Of a stretch of DNA of 64,000 nt, positions 57,518 through 64,000 are shown in pieces. Source of the DNA: Amycolatopsis sp. CA-230715 (GTDB lineage: Bacteria; Actinomycetota; Actinomycetes; Mycobacteriales; Pseudonocardiaceae); the NCBI RefSeq assembly GCF_018736145.1, contig NZ_CP059997.1, positions 8,245,501 through 8,309,500 of the forward strand, read 5' to 3'. The notes below the pieces were generated by a model. That model had not been told where the DNA came from. It worked only from the letters and a program-made list of their open reading frames with translations, and did not search any database. Position numbers and translations under genes: made by a program. Position 1 is the first letter of the stretch. Every line of letters begins with the position of its first letter.

Positions 57518-60500
57518 TGCCAAAGAGGACAGACATCGAGCACGTGCTCGTGATCGGTTCCGGGCCGATCGTGATCGGCCAGGCCGCCGAGTTCGACTAC
57601 TCGGGCACGCAGGCGTGCCGGGTGCTGCGCGAGGAGGGCCTGCGCGTCAGCCTGGTCAACTCGAACCCCGCGACGATCATGACCGACCCCGAGTTCGCCG
57701 ACGCCACCTACATCGAGCCGGTGACCGCCGAGTTCGTCGAGAAGGTGATCGCGGCCGAGCGCCCCGACGCGGTGCTGGCCACCCTCGGCGGGCAGACCGC
57801 GCTGAACTGCGCGGTCGCCCTGCACGAGCGCGGGGTGCTGGCGAAGTACGGCGTCGAGCTGATCGGCGCCGACATCGACGCGATCCAGCGCGGCGAGGAC
57901 CGGCAGAAGTTCAAGGACATCGTGCGCCAGATCGGGGCCGAGGTCCCGCGCAGCGCGGTGTGCAACACGATGGACGAGGTCCGCGCCACGGTCGCCGAAC
58001 TCGGCCTGCCGGTGGTCATCCGCCCCTCGTTCACCATGGGCGGGCTCGGTTCCGGCATGGCGCACACCTCCGAAGAGCTGGAGCGGCTCGCGTCGCTCGG
58101 GCTCGAGGAGAGCCCGGTGACCGAGGTGCTCATCGAGGAGAGCGTGCTCGGCTGGAAGGAGTACGAGCTCGAGCTGATGCGCGACAAGCACGACAACGTC
58201 GTGGTCATCTGCTCGATCGAGAACATCGACGCGATGGGCGTGCACACCGGCGACTCGGTCACGGTCGCGCCCGCGATGACGCTGACCGACCGCGAATACC
58301 AGCACATGCGCGACGTCGGCATCGACGTGCTCCGCGCGGTGGGCGTGGAAACCGGCGGCTGCAACATCCAGTTCGCGATCAACCCGCGCGACGGCCGCAT
58401 GGTCGTCATCGAGATGAACCCGCGCGTTTCGCGGTCGAGCGCGCTGGCGTCGAAGGCGACCGGGTTCCCGATCGCCAAGATCGCCGCGAAGCTCGCCGTC
58501 GGCTACACCCTCGACGAGATCCGCAACGACATCACCGGCGAGACGCCCGCGTCGTTCGAGCCGACGCTGGACTACGTCGTGGTGAAGGTGCCGCGGTTCG
58601 CCTTCGAGAAGTTCCCCGGCGCGGACCCGACGCTCACCACGACGATGAAGAGCGTCGGCGAGGCGATGGCACTCGGCCGCAGCTTCCCCGAAGCGCTCGG
58701 CAAGGCGATGCGGTCGATCGACACCAAGGCGACCGGTTTCTGGACCGCGCCCGATCCGGACGGCGCCACGCTGGAGTCCACTTTGGACTCCCTGCGAACC
58801 GCGCACGACGGCAGGCTCTACGCGGTCGAGCGCGCGCTGCGGCTCGGCGCAAGCGTCGAGCAGGTGCACGAGGCCAGCGGCATCGACCCGTGGTTCATCG
58901 ACCAGATCGCGCTCATCGGCGAGGTCGGCGCCGAGGTCCGCGAAGCACCGGTGCTCGACGGGTCCCTGCTGCGCCGCGCCAAGCGCACCGGCCTTTCCGA
59001 CCGGCAGATCGCCGCGCTGCGCCCGGAACTGGCCGGGGAGAACGGGGTCCGCGCACTGCGGCACCGGCTCGGCGTGCGGCCGGTGTTCAAGACCGTCGAC
59101 ACCTGCGCGGCCGAGTTCGCCGCGAAGACGCCGTACCACTACTCGGCCTACGAAGCCGATCCCGCCGCCGAGTCGGAAGTGGCGCCGCAGCGGGAAAAGC
59201 AGAAGGTGCTGATCCTCGGGTCGGGTCCGAACCGGATCGGGCAGGGCATCGAGTTCGACTACTCGTGCGTGCACGCGGCGATCGCCTTGCGCGAAGCCGG
59301 GTTCGAGGCCGTGATGGTCAACTGCAACCCCGAAACCGTGTCCACGGACTACGACACCTCCGACCGGCTCTACTTCGAGCCACTGTCCTTTGAGGACGTT
59401 CTCGAGGTCGTGCACGCGGAGGAGGAGTCCGGCACCGTCGCGGGCGTCATCGTGCAGCTGGGCGGTCAGACCCCGCTGAGCCTCGCGCAGAAGCTCGCCG
59501 ACGCGGGCGTGCCGGTCGTCGGCACCTCGCCCGAAGCGATCCACCTTGCCGAGGAACGGGGCGCGTTCGGCGAGGTGCTGCGCGCCGCCGGGCTGCCCGC
59601 GCCGCGCTACGGAACCGCGACCTCGTTCGACGGCGCCAAGCGGATCGCCGACGAGATCGGCTACCCGGTGCTCGTGCGCCCGTCGTACGTCCTCGGCGGG
59701 CGGGGCATGGAAATCGTCTACGACGAGGCTTCGCTCGAGGGGTACATCGAGCGGGCGACCGAGGTTTCGCCGGAGCACCCGGTGCTGGTGGACCGGTTCC
59801 TCGACGACGCCATCGAAATCGACGTCGACGCGCTCTTCGACGGCGAGGAACTGTTCCTCGGCGGGGTCATGGAGCACATCGAGGAGGCCGGGATCCACTC
59901 CGGCGACTCTTCGTGCGCGCTGCCGCCGATCACGCTCGGCCGCACCGATCTCGACACGGTGCGGCGGTCGACCGAGGCGATCGCCCGCGGCGTCGGCGTC
60001 CGCGGGCTGCTCAACGTCCAGTACGCGCTCAAGGACGACGTGCTCTACGTCCTGGAAGCGAACCCCAGGGCCAGCCGGACCGTCCCGTTCGTCTCGAAGG
60101 CCACCGCGGTCCCGCTCGCCAAGGCGGCCGCGCTCATCATGACCGGCTCGTCGATCAAGGACCTGCGCGGCAGCGGCGTGCTCCCCGTCGACGGCGACGG
60201 CGGGCTGATGCCGGCCGATTCGCCGGTGGCGGTCAAGGAGGCGGTCCTGCCGTTCCACCGGTTCCGCACGCCGGAGGGCCACGGGGTGGACTCGCTGCTC
60301 GGGCCGGAGATGAAGTCGACCGGCGAGGTGATGGGCGTCGACGTGTCCTTCGGCAAGGCGTTCGCGAAGTCGCAGACCGGCGCGTACGGGTCGCTGCCGA
60401 CCTCGGGCCGCGTGTTCGTCTCGGTCGCCAACCGCGACAAGCGCTCACTGGTCTTCCCGGTGAAGCGGCTCGCCGATCTCGGGTTCGAAATCCTCGCCAC

Positions 60501-60834
60501 CTCGGGCACCGCCGAGGTGCTGCGCCGCAACGGGGTGTCCGCGACCGTGGTCCGCAAGCACTACGAATCGGTCGAATCCGACACCGAGAAGAACATCGTC
60601 GAGCTGGTGCTCGCCGGCGGCGTGGACATGGTGATCAACACCCCCTACGGCAACAGCGGGCCCCGCGTCGACGGCTACGAGATCAGGACGGCGGCGGTCG
60701 CGCGGGACATCCCGTGCATCACCACCGTCCAGGGCGCCTCGGCTGCCGTGCACGGCATCGAGGCGCTGATCAGGGGCGATATCGGGGTCAGGTCGCTGCA
60801 GGAGCTCCAGGCCGCGCTGCGGGCGCAGTCGTGA
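57517..60834 (+). CDS. carB: Carbamoyl-phosphate synthase large chain
   Basis: 1105 residues. Two homologous ATP-grasp halves: the first begins VLVIGSGPIVIGQAAEFDYSG and the second VLILGSGPNRIGQGIEFDY near residue 565. Each has its own ATP-grasp triad region (VIEMNPRVSRSSALASKATG; VLEANPRASRTVPFVSKATA). A C-terminal MGS-like domain (about 950-1080) would bind UMP or other effectors. It makes carbamoyl phosphate for both pyrimidine and arginine synthesis. It overlaps pyrF by 4 bp. Confidence 0.98.
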   Translation: MPKRTDIEHVLVIGSGPIVIGQAAEFDYSGTQACRVLREEGLRVSLVNSNPATIMTDPEFADATYIEPVTAEFVEKVIAAERPDAVLATLGGQTALNCAVALHERGVLAKYGVELIGADIDAIQRGEDRQKFKDIVRQIGAEVPRSAVCNTMDEVRATVAELGLPVVIRPSFTMGGLGSGMAHTSEELERLASLGLEESPVTEVLIEESVLGWKEYELELMRDKHDNVVVICSIENIDAMGVHTGDSVTVAPAMTLTDREYQHMRDVGIDVLRAVGVETGGCNIQFAINPRDGRMVVIEMNPRVSRSSALASKATGFPIAKIAAKLAVGYTLDEIRNDITGETPASFEPTLDYVVVKVPRFAFEKFPGADPTLTTTMKSVGEAMALGRSFPEALGKAMRSIDTKATGFWTAPDPDGATLESTLDSLRTAHDGRLYAVERALRLGASVEQVHEASGIDPWFIDQIALIGEVGAEVREAPVLDGSLLRRAKRTGLSDRQIAALRPELAGENGVRALRHRLGVRPVFKTVDTCAAEFAAKTPYHYSAYEADPAAESEVAPQREKQKVLILGSGPNRIGQGIEFDYSCVHAAIALREAGFEAVMVNCNPETVSTDYDTSDRLYFEPLSFEDVLEVVHAEEESGTVAGVIVQLGGQTPLSLAQKLADAGVPVVGTSPEAIHLAEERGAFGEVLRAAGLPAPRYGTATSFDGAKRIADEIGYPVLVRPSYVLGGRGMEIVYDEASLEGYIERATEVSPEHPVLVDRFLDDAIEIDVDALFDGEELFLGGVMEHIEEAGIHSGDSSCALPPITLGRTDLDTVRRSTEAIARGVGVRGLLNVQYALKDDVLYVLEANPRASRTVPFVSKATAVPLAKAAALIMTGSSIKDLRGSGVLPVDGDGGLMPADSPVAVKEAVLPFHRFRTPEGHGVDSLLGPEMKSTGEVMGVDVSFGKAFAKSQTGAYGSLPTSGRVFVSVANRDKRSLVFPVKRLADLGFEILATSGTAEVLRRNGVSATVVRKHYESVESDTEKNIVELVLAGGVDMVINTPYGNSGPRVDGYEIRTAAVARDIPCITTVQGASAAVHGIEALIRGDIGVRSLQELQAALRAQS

Positions 60835-61655
60835 CGGCGGGGTTCGGCGCCAGGCTCACCGAGGCGGTGCTGGCGCGCGGCCCCCTGTGCGCCGGGATCG
60901 ACCCGCATCCCGGCCTGCTCGACGCCTGGGGCCTGCCGGTGGACGTGGGCGGGCTGGAAAAGTTCGCGCTCACCGCGGTCGACGTGCTCGCCGAGCGGGT
61001 GGCCGTGGTGAAGCCCCAGTCGGCGTTCTTCGAAGCGTTCGGGGCGCCCGGAATCGCCGTGCTGACGCGCGTGCAGGAGCACGCGCGCGAGGCGGGCGCG
61101 CTCGTTCTGCTCGACGTGAAACGGGGCGATATCGGGTCGACGATGGACGCTTACGCGGCCGCTTATGTCGCCGAAGGAGCACCGCTCGCCGCGGACGCCG
61201 TCACCGTTTCGCCGTACCTCGGATCGGGCTCGCTCGCGCGCACGGTGGAGATCGCGCGCGCGGCGGGACGCGGTGTGATCATGCTCGCACGAACATCGAA
61301 TCCGGAAAGCGCGGCGGTGCAGAACGCGGTGCTGCGCAACGGAAAAACCGTCGCACAGTCCATTGTGGATGATGCGGCGCGGTGGAACGACGGGGTTACC
61401 CCGCTCGGGGACGTCGGCGTGGTGGTCGGTGCGACCGTGCCCGAAGGGGAACTCGACCTCGGCGAGCTCAACGGACCCGTGCTGGCGCCCGGTTTCGGGG
61501 CCCAGGGAGCCACTGTCGCCGACCTTCGTCGGGTTTTCGGCAAGGACCTCCCCGGTGTGCTCCCGGCGTCCTCACGGGACATCCTGAGGCACGGGCCGGA
61601 TCCGGTCGCGCTGCGTGAAGCCGTGGTGCGCGTACAGGAATCACTCACGGGATAG
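60831..61655 (+). CDS. pyrF: Orotidine-5'-phosphate decarboxylase
   Basis: 274 residues from GTG 60831. It is of the longer type 2 family used by actinobacteria: LCAGIDPHPGLLDAWGLP, the catalytic charged network in VLLDVKRGDIGSTMDAYA and VVVGATVPEGELD. It makes UMP from OMP, the last step. pyrD and pyrE are not in this window. It ends the pyr operon; mihF follows after 139 bp with its own likely promoter. Confidence 0.96.
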   Translation: MTAGFGARLTEAVLARGPLCAGIDPHPGLLDAWGLPVDVGGLEKFALTAVDVLAERVAVVKPQSAFFEAFGAPGIAVLTRVQEHAREAGALVLLDVKRGDIGSTMDAYAAAYVAEGAPLAADAVTVSPYLGSGSLARTVEIARAAGRGVIMLARTSNPESAAVQNAVLRNGKTVAQSIVDDAARWNDGVTPLGDVGVVVGATVPEGELDLGELNGPVLAPGFGAQGATVADLRRVFGKDLPGVLPASSRDILRHGPDPVALREAVVRVQESLTG

Positions 61656-61794
61656 GGGTTCGCGCGGATGCGGAATCGGGCCAATATCAGGCCCTGTCCT
61701 GGCAACCTAGCGGCCACCCCCGCATTGTGGGCGGTGGTCAGGGGTGGGTACCGTCGCGTCACCCACCCGGAATTTGAGTACTACGGAGGAAAAC

Positions 61795-62112
61795 GTGGCA
61801 CTTCCCCAGCTGACCGACGAGCAGCGTAAGGCAGCGCTGGAGAAGGCCGCTGCCGCTCGTCGTGCCCGTGCCGAGCTCAAGGAGCGCCTGAAGCGAGGCG
61901 GTACCACCCTGACCGACGTGCTGAAGCAGGCCGACGAGGACGAGGTTCTCGGCAAGATGAAGGTTTCGGCTCTGCTCGAGGCACTCCCCGGCGTCGGCAA
62001 GGTGCGGGCACAGCAGACCATGGAGCGTCTCGAGATCGCCCCCAGCCGCCGTCTGCGCGGGCTCGGCGACCGTCAGCGCAAGGCTCTGCTTTCGGAGTTC
62101 AGCGCCGAGTGA
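61795..62112 (+). CDS. mihF: Actinobacterial integration host factor
   Basis: 105 residues from GTG 61795 behind GGAGG. A basic N-terminal helix (EKAAAARRARAELKERLKRG) and a helix-two-turn-helix DNA-binding region (VSALLEALPGVGKVRAQQTM ... IAPSRRLRGLG) define mIHF/sIHF, a nucleoid protein unrelated to E. coli IHF. It is essential in mycobacteria and affects development in Streptomyces. It overlaps gmk by 4 bp, but a hairpin just inside gmk may limit read-through. Confidence 0.96.
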   Translation: MALPQLTDEQRKAALEKAAAARRARAELKERLKRGGTTLTDVLKQADEDEVLGKMKVSALLEALPGVGKVRAQQTMERLEIAPSRRLRGLGDRQRKALLSEFSAE

Positions 62113-62744
62113 CCGAGAACGGACAGGGCGGCGCGGCAGCGGCCGGCTCAGGTCCAGCCGGTGAGCCGGTGCTGGGACAACGTGCCCAGCACCGGCTCAC
62201 CGTCGTTTCGGGGCCTTCCGGTGTCGGCAAGTCCAGCGTCGTCGCGCAGCTGCGGCTGCTCGACCCGGACATCTACTTCAGCGTCTCGGTGACCACGCGC
62301 AAGCCGAGGCCGGGCGAGGTGGACGGACAGCACTACCACTTCATCGACCGCGCGACCTTCGACGAGATGGCCGCCGACGGACGGCTGCTCGAACACGCCG
62401 AGTTCGCGGGCAACTGCTACGGCACCCCGCGCGAACCCGTGGAGCGGGCGCTGGCGGCGGGCAAACCCGCGATCCTCGAGATCGAACTCCAGGGCGCGCG
62501 GCAGGTCCGCGTGGCGATGCCGGAGGCAAGGCTCGTCATGCTGATGCCCCCCTCGTGGGAGGAACTGGTCGGCAGGCTCACCGGCAGGGGCACCGAGGAG
62601 AAGGCCGCCGTCAAGACCAGGCTCGCCGAAGCGGAGCGCGAACTGGCCGCCGCGGGGGAGTTCGACGCGCGCGTGGTGAACGCCGACGTCAAGGACGCGG
62701 CGGCCGAGTTGCTAAGATTGATTACTGACGATTCACACGCTTGA
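62109..62744 (+). CDS. gmk: Guanylate kinase
   Basis: 211 residues from GTG 62109. The P-loop is VVSGPSGVGKSSVVAQL; the GMP-binding TTRKPRPGEVDGQHYHFID and EIELQGARQVR motifs follow. The first 30 residues (Gly/Ala-rich) are not part of the fold and are encoded over a perfect 18-bp inverted repeat, so a later start is possible but none is well placed. It converts GMP to GDP. The mihF-gmk-rpoZ-coaBC order is conserved in actinobacteria. Confidence 0.96.
   Translation: MTENGQGGAAAAGSGPAGEPVLGQRAQHRLTVVSGPSGVGKSSVVAQLRLLDPDIYFSVSVTTRKPRPGEVDGQHYHFIDRATFDEMAADGRLLEHAEFAGNCYGTPREPVERALAAGKPAILEIELQGARQVRVAMPEARLVMLMPPSWEELVGRLTGRGTEEKAAVKTRLAEAERELAAAGEFDARVVNADVKDAAAELLRLITDDSHA
62159..62202. terminator. 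Strong hairpin within the 5' end of gmk
   Basis: CGGTGAGCCGGTGCTGGG (62159-62176) is the perfect inverse complement of 62185-62202, with an 8-base loop. It lies 47 bp after the mihF stop and inside gmk codons 17-32. There is no T-run. It may act as an attenuator or 3'-end stabiliser for mihF mRNA. Confidence 0.55.
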
Positions 62745-62769
62745 TCGAGAACCACCGGGAGCGACACGA

Positions 62770-63039
62770 GTGACCACGACGCTGGGTGCCCTAGAAGAGC
62801 TCGAGGGCATCACCAATCCGCCCATCGACGACCTGCTCGAGAAGGTCAGCTCCAAGTACGCGCTGGCGATCTACGCCGCGAAGCGCGCCCGCCAGATCAA
62901 CGACTACTACGCCCAGCTCGGCGAGGGCCTGCTCGAGTACGTCGGCCCGCTCGTGGAGCCGGGCCCGCGCGAGAAGCCGCTGTCGATCGCGCTGCGCGAG
63001 ATCCACGCCGGTCTGCTCGAGCACACCGAGGGTGAGTAA
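62770..63039 (+). CDS. rpoZ: RNA polymerase omega subunit
   Basis: 89 residues from GTG 62770. Contains the omega core: ITNPPIDDLLEKVSSKYAL and IYAAKRARQINDYYAQLGEG, with the conserved helix that wraps the beta-prime C-terminus. It helps assemble RNA polymerase. It overlaps the following coaBC start by 8 bp. Confidence 0.97.
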   Translation: MTTTLGALEELEGITNPPIDDLLEKVSSKYALAIYAAKRARQINDYYAQLGEGLLEYVGPLVEPGPREKPLSIALREIHAGLLEHTEGE

Positions 63040-64000
63040 ACCCCGAGTCGTACTCGGCGTAGGCGGCGGTATCGCCGCCTACAAGGCGTGTGAGGTGCTG
63101 CGCGGGCTGACCGAATCCGGTCACGACGTCCGCGTGGTCCCCACCGAGGCCGCGCTGCGGTTCGTCGGCGCGGCCACCTTCGAGGCCCTGTCCGGGCATC
63201 CCGTGCACACCGGGGTGTTCACCGAGGTGCCCGAGGTGCAGCACGTCCGCGTCGGCAAGGAAGCCGATCTGGTGCTCGTCGTGCCCGCCACCGCGAACCT
63301 CATCGCGAAGGCGGCGCACGGCATCGCGGACGACCTGCTGACGAACACCCTGCTCACCGCGCGGTGCCCGGTCGCGTTCTTCCCCGCGATGCACACCGAG
63401 ATGTGGGAGCACCCGGCGACCAGGGACAACGTCGCCGCGCTCCGCCGCCGCGGCACCGTCGTCACCGAGCCGGCCGCTGGCAGGCTCACCGGGGTCGACA
63501 CCGGCAAGGGCAGGCTCGCCGACCCCCGCGAGATCGTCGACATCGCGAGGTTGCTGCTGGCCGAGCCCGCCGCGCTGCCCCGCGACCTGGACGGCCTCAA
63601 GGTCGTCGTCTCCGCGGGCGGCACCAGGGAGCCCCTCGACCCGGTCCGCTACCTCGGCAACCGTTCGTCCGGCAAGCAGGGCTACGCGCTGGCCAGGGTC
63701 GCCGCCCAGCGCGGCGCCGACGTCACGCTCGTGGCCGCGCACACCGTGGCGCTGCCCGAGCCCGCGGGCGCCCGGGTGGAGCACGTGTCGACGGCCGAAG
63801 AGCTGCGCGTCGCCGTGCACGCCGCGGCCGAGGGCGCCGACGTGGTGGTGATGGCCGCCGCGGTCGCCGACTTCCGGCCGTCCGCCAGGGCCGAGCACAA
63901 GATCAAGAAGTCCGACGACCAGCCCGATCCCACGATCGCGCTGGACCGCAACGCGGACATCCTCGCCGAACTGGTCGCCGCGCGCCCCGAGGGCCAGGCC
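63032..64000 (+). CDS. coaBC: Bifunctional CoaBC (PPC decarboxylase / PPC synthetase), 3' end cut by window
   Basis: 323 residues are visible from GTG 63032 to the window edge. The N-terminal CoaC flavoprotein begins RVVLGVGGGIAAYKACEVLR and contains VVPATANLIAKAAHGIADDL and the PAMHTEMW motif. CoaB begins near residue 190 (LKVVVSAGGTREPLDPVRYL), with the GNRSSGKQGYALA dimer/CTP motif and MAAAVADFRP. It makes 4'-phosphopantetheine for coenzyme A. The 3' end lies outside the window. Confidence 0.95.
   Translation, partial: MSKPRVVLGVGGGIAAYKACEVLRGLTESGHDVRVVPTEAALRFVGAATFEALSGHPVHTGVFTEVPEVQHVRVGKEADLVLVVPATANLIAKAAHGIADDLLTNTLLTARCPVAFFPAMHTEMWEHPATRDNVAALRRRGTVVTEPAAGRLTGVDTGKGRLADPREIVDIARLLLAEPAALPRDLDGLKVVVSAGGTREPLDPVRYLGNRSSGKQGYALARVAAQRGADVTLVAAHTVALPEPAGARVEHVSTAEELRVAVHAAAEGADVVVMAAAVADFRPSARAEHKIKKSDDQPDPTIALDRNADILAELVAARPEGQA

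Noticed and set aside
57367..60282. Long minus-strand ORF opposite carA/carB
   Set aside because: An antisense shadow of carB with low-complexity RR/GH-rich composition and no domain.

Overview
The window is high-GC DNA (roughly 70% or more) with frequent GTG starts, tightly overlapping start/stop codons and actinobacterial marker genes: bldD, mihF, dasR, a DUF5753/DUF397 pair and an actinobacterial pyr operon led by pyrR. The gene set and order suggest a filamentous actinomycete of the Pseudonocardiaceae, most likely Amycolatopsis or a close relative. The genus is inferred from overall resemblance and was not tested.

Region 1 (1-15.2 kb) is accessory. It holds the end of an acyltransferase, an OmpR-type two-component system with a GerMN-like lipoprotein, an SGNH-hydrolase-like lipoprotein, and an unrecognised pair: a large cytoplasmic P-loop NTPase followed by a membrane-anchored periplasmic-binding-protein-like sensor. 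A serine hydrolase, small unknown genes, an esterase operon and a DUF5753 regulator with its DUF397 partner follow. Several genes between 9.7 and 12.4 kb are frameshifted: a pentapeptide-repeat protein, a histidine phosphatase and possibly one unknown gene.

Region 2 (15.2-22.5 kb) carries a palindromic repeat cluster, a secreted S1 protease, and an antibiotic-resistance-type ABC-F gene preceded by a six-codon leader ORF whose end can pair with the ABC-F ribosome binding site. It continues with a fatty-acid desaturase under a perfect 12-bp palindrome, a Tat-exported phospholipase C and a 3-hydroxyisobutyrate-dehydrogenase-like enzyme.

Region 3 (22.6-29.4 kb) is a conserved core block: a DUF948 protein, a small membrane protein, alaS, ruvX, mltG and aroE. 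Region 4 (29.4-43.3 kb) separates aroE from the remaining shikimate genes. It holds an FAD oxidoreductase/GntR operon, nuclease-like, dehydrogenase and hydrolase genes, a DasR-PTS locus for N-acetylglucosamine-type sugar, an IS481-family element inserted in a hairpin, a Rieske lipoprotein and an ECF sigma/anti-sigma pair.

Region 5 (43.7-64 kb) is core metabolism: prepilin peptidase, aroC-aroK-aroB-aroQ, pepP, efp, nusB, bldD with its own BldD box, pyrR-pyrB-pyrC-(membrane protein)-carA-carB-pyrF with a PyrR-binding leader hairpin, then mihF-gmk-rpoZ-coaBC running off the end. A family of 21-bp palindromes (arms CCCCGAAGG/CCTTCGGGG) recurs between genes and forms at least three composite ~90-bp units that look like REPINs.
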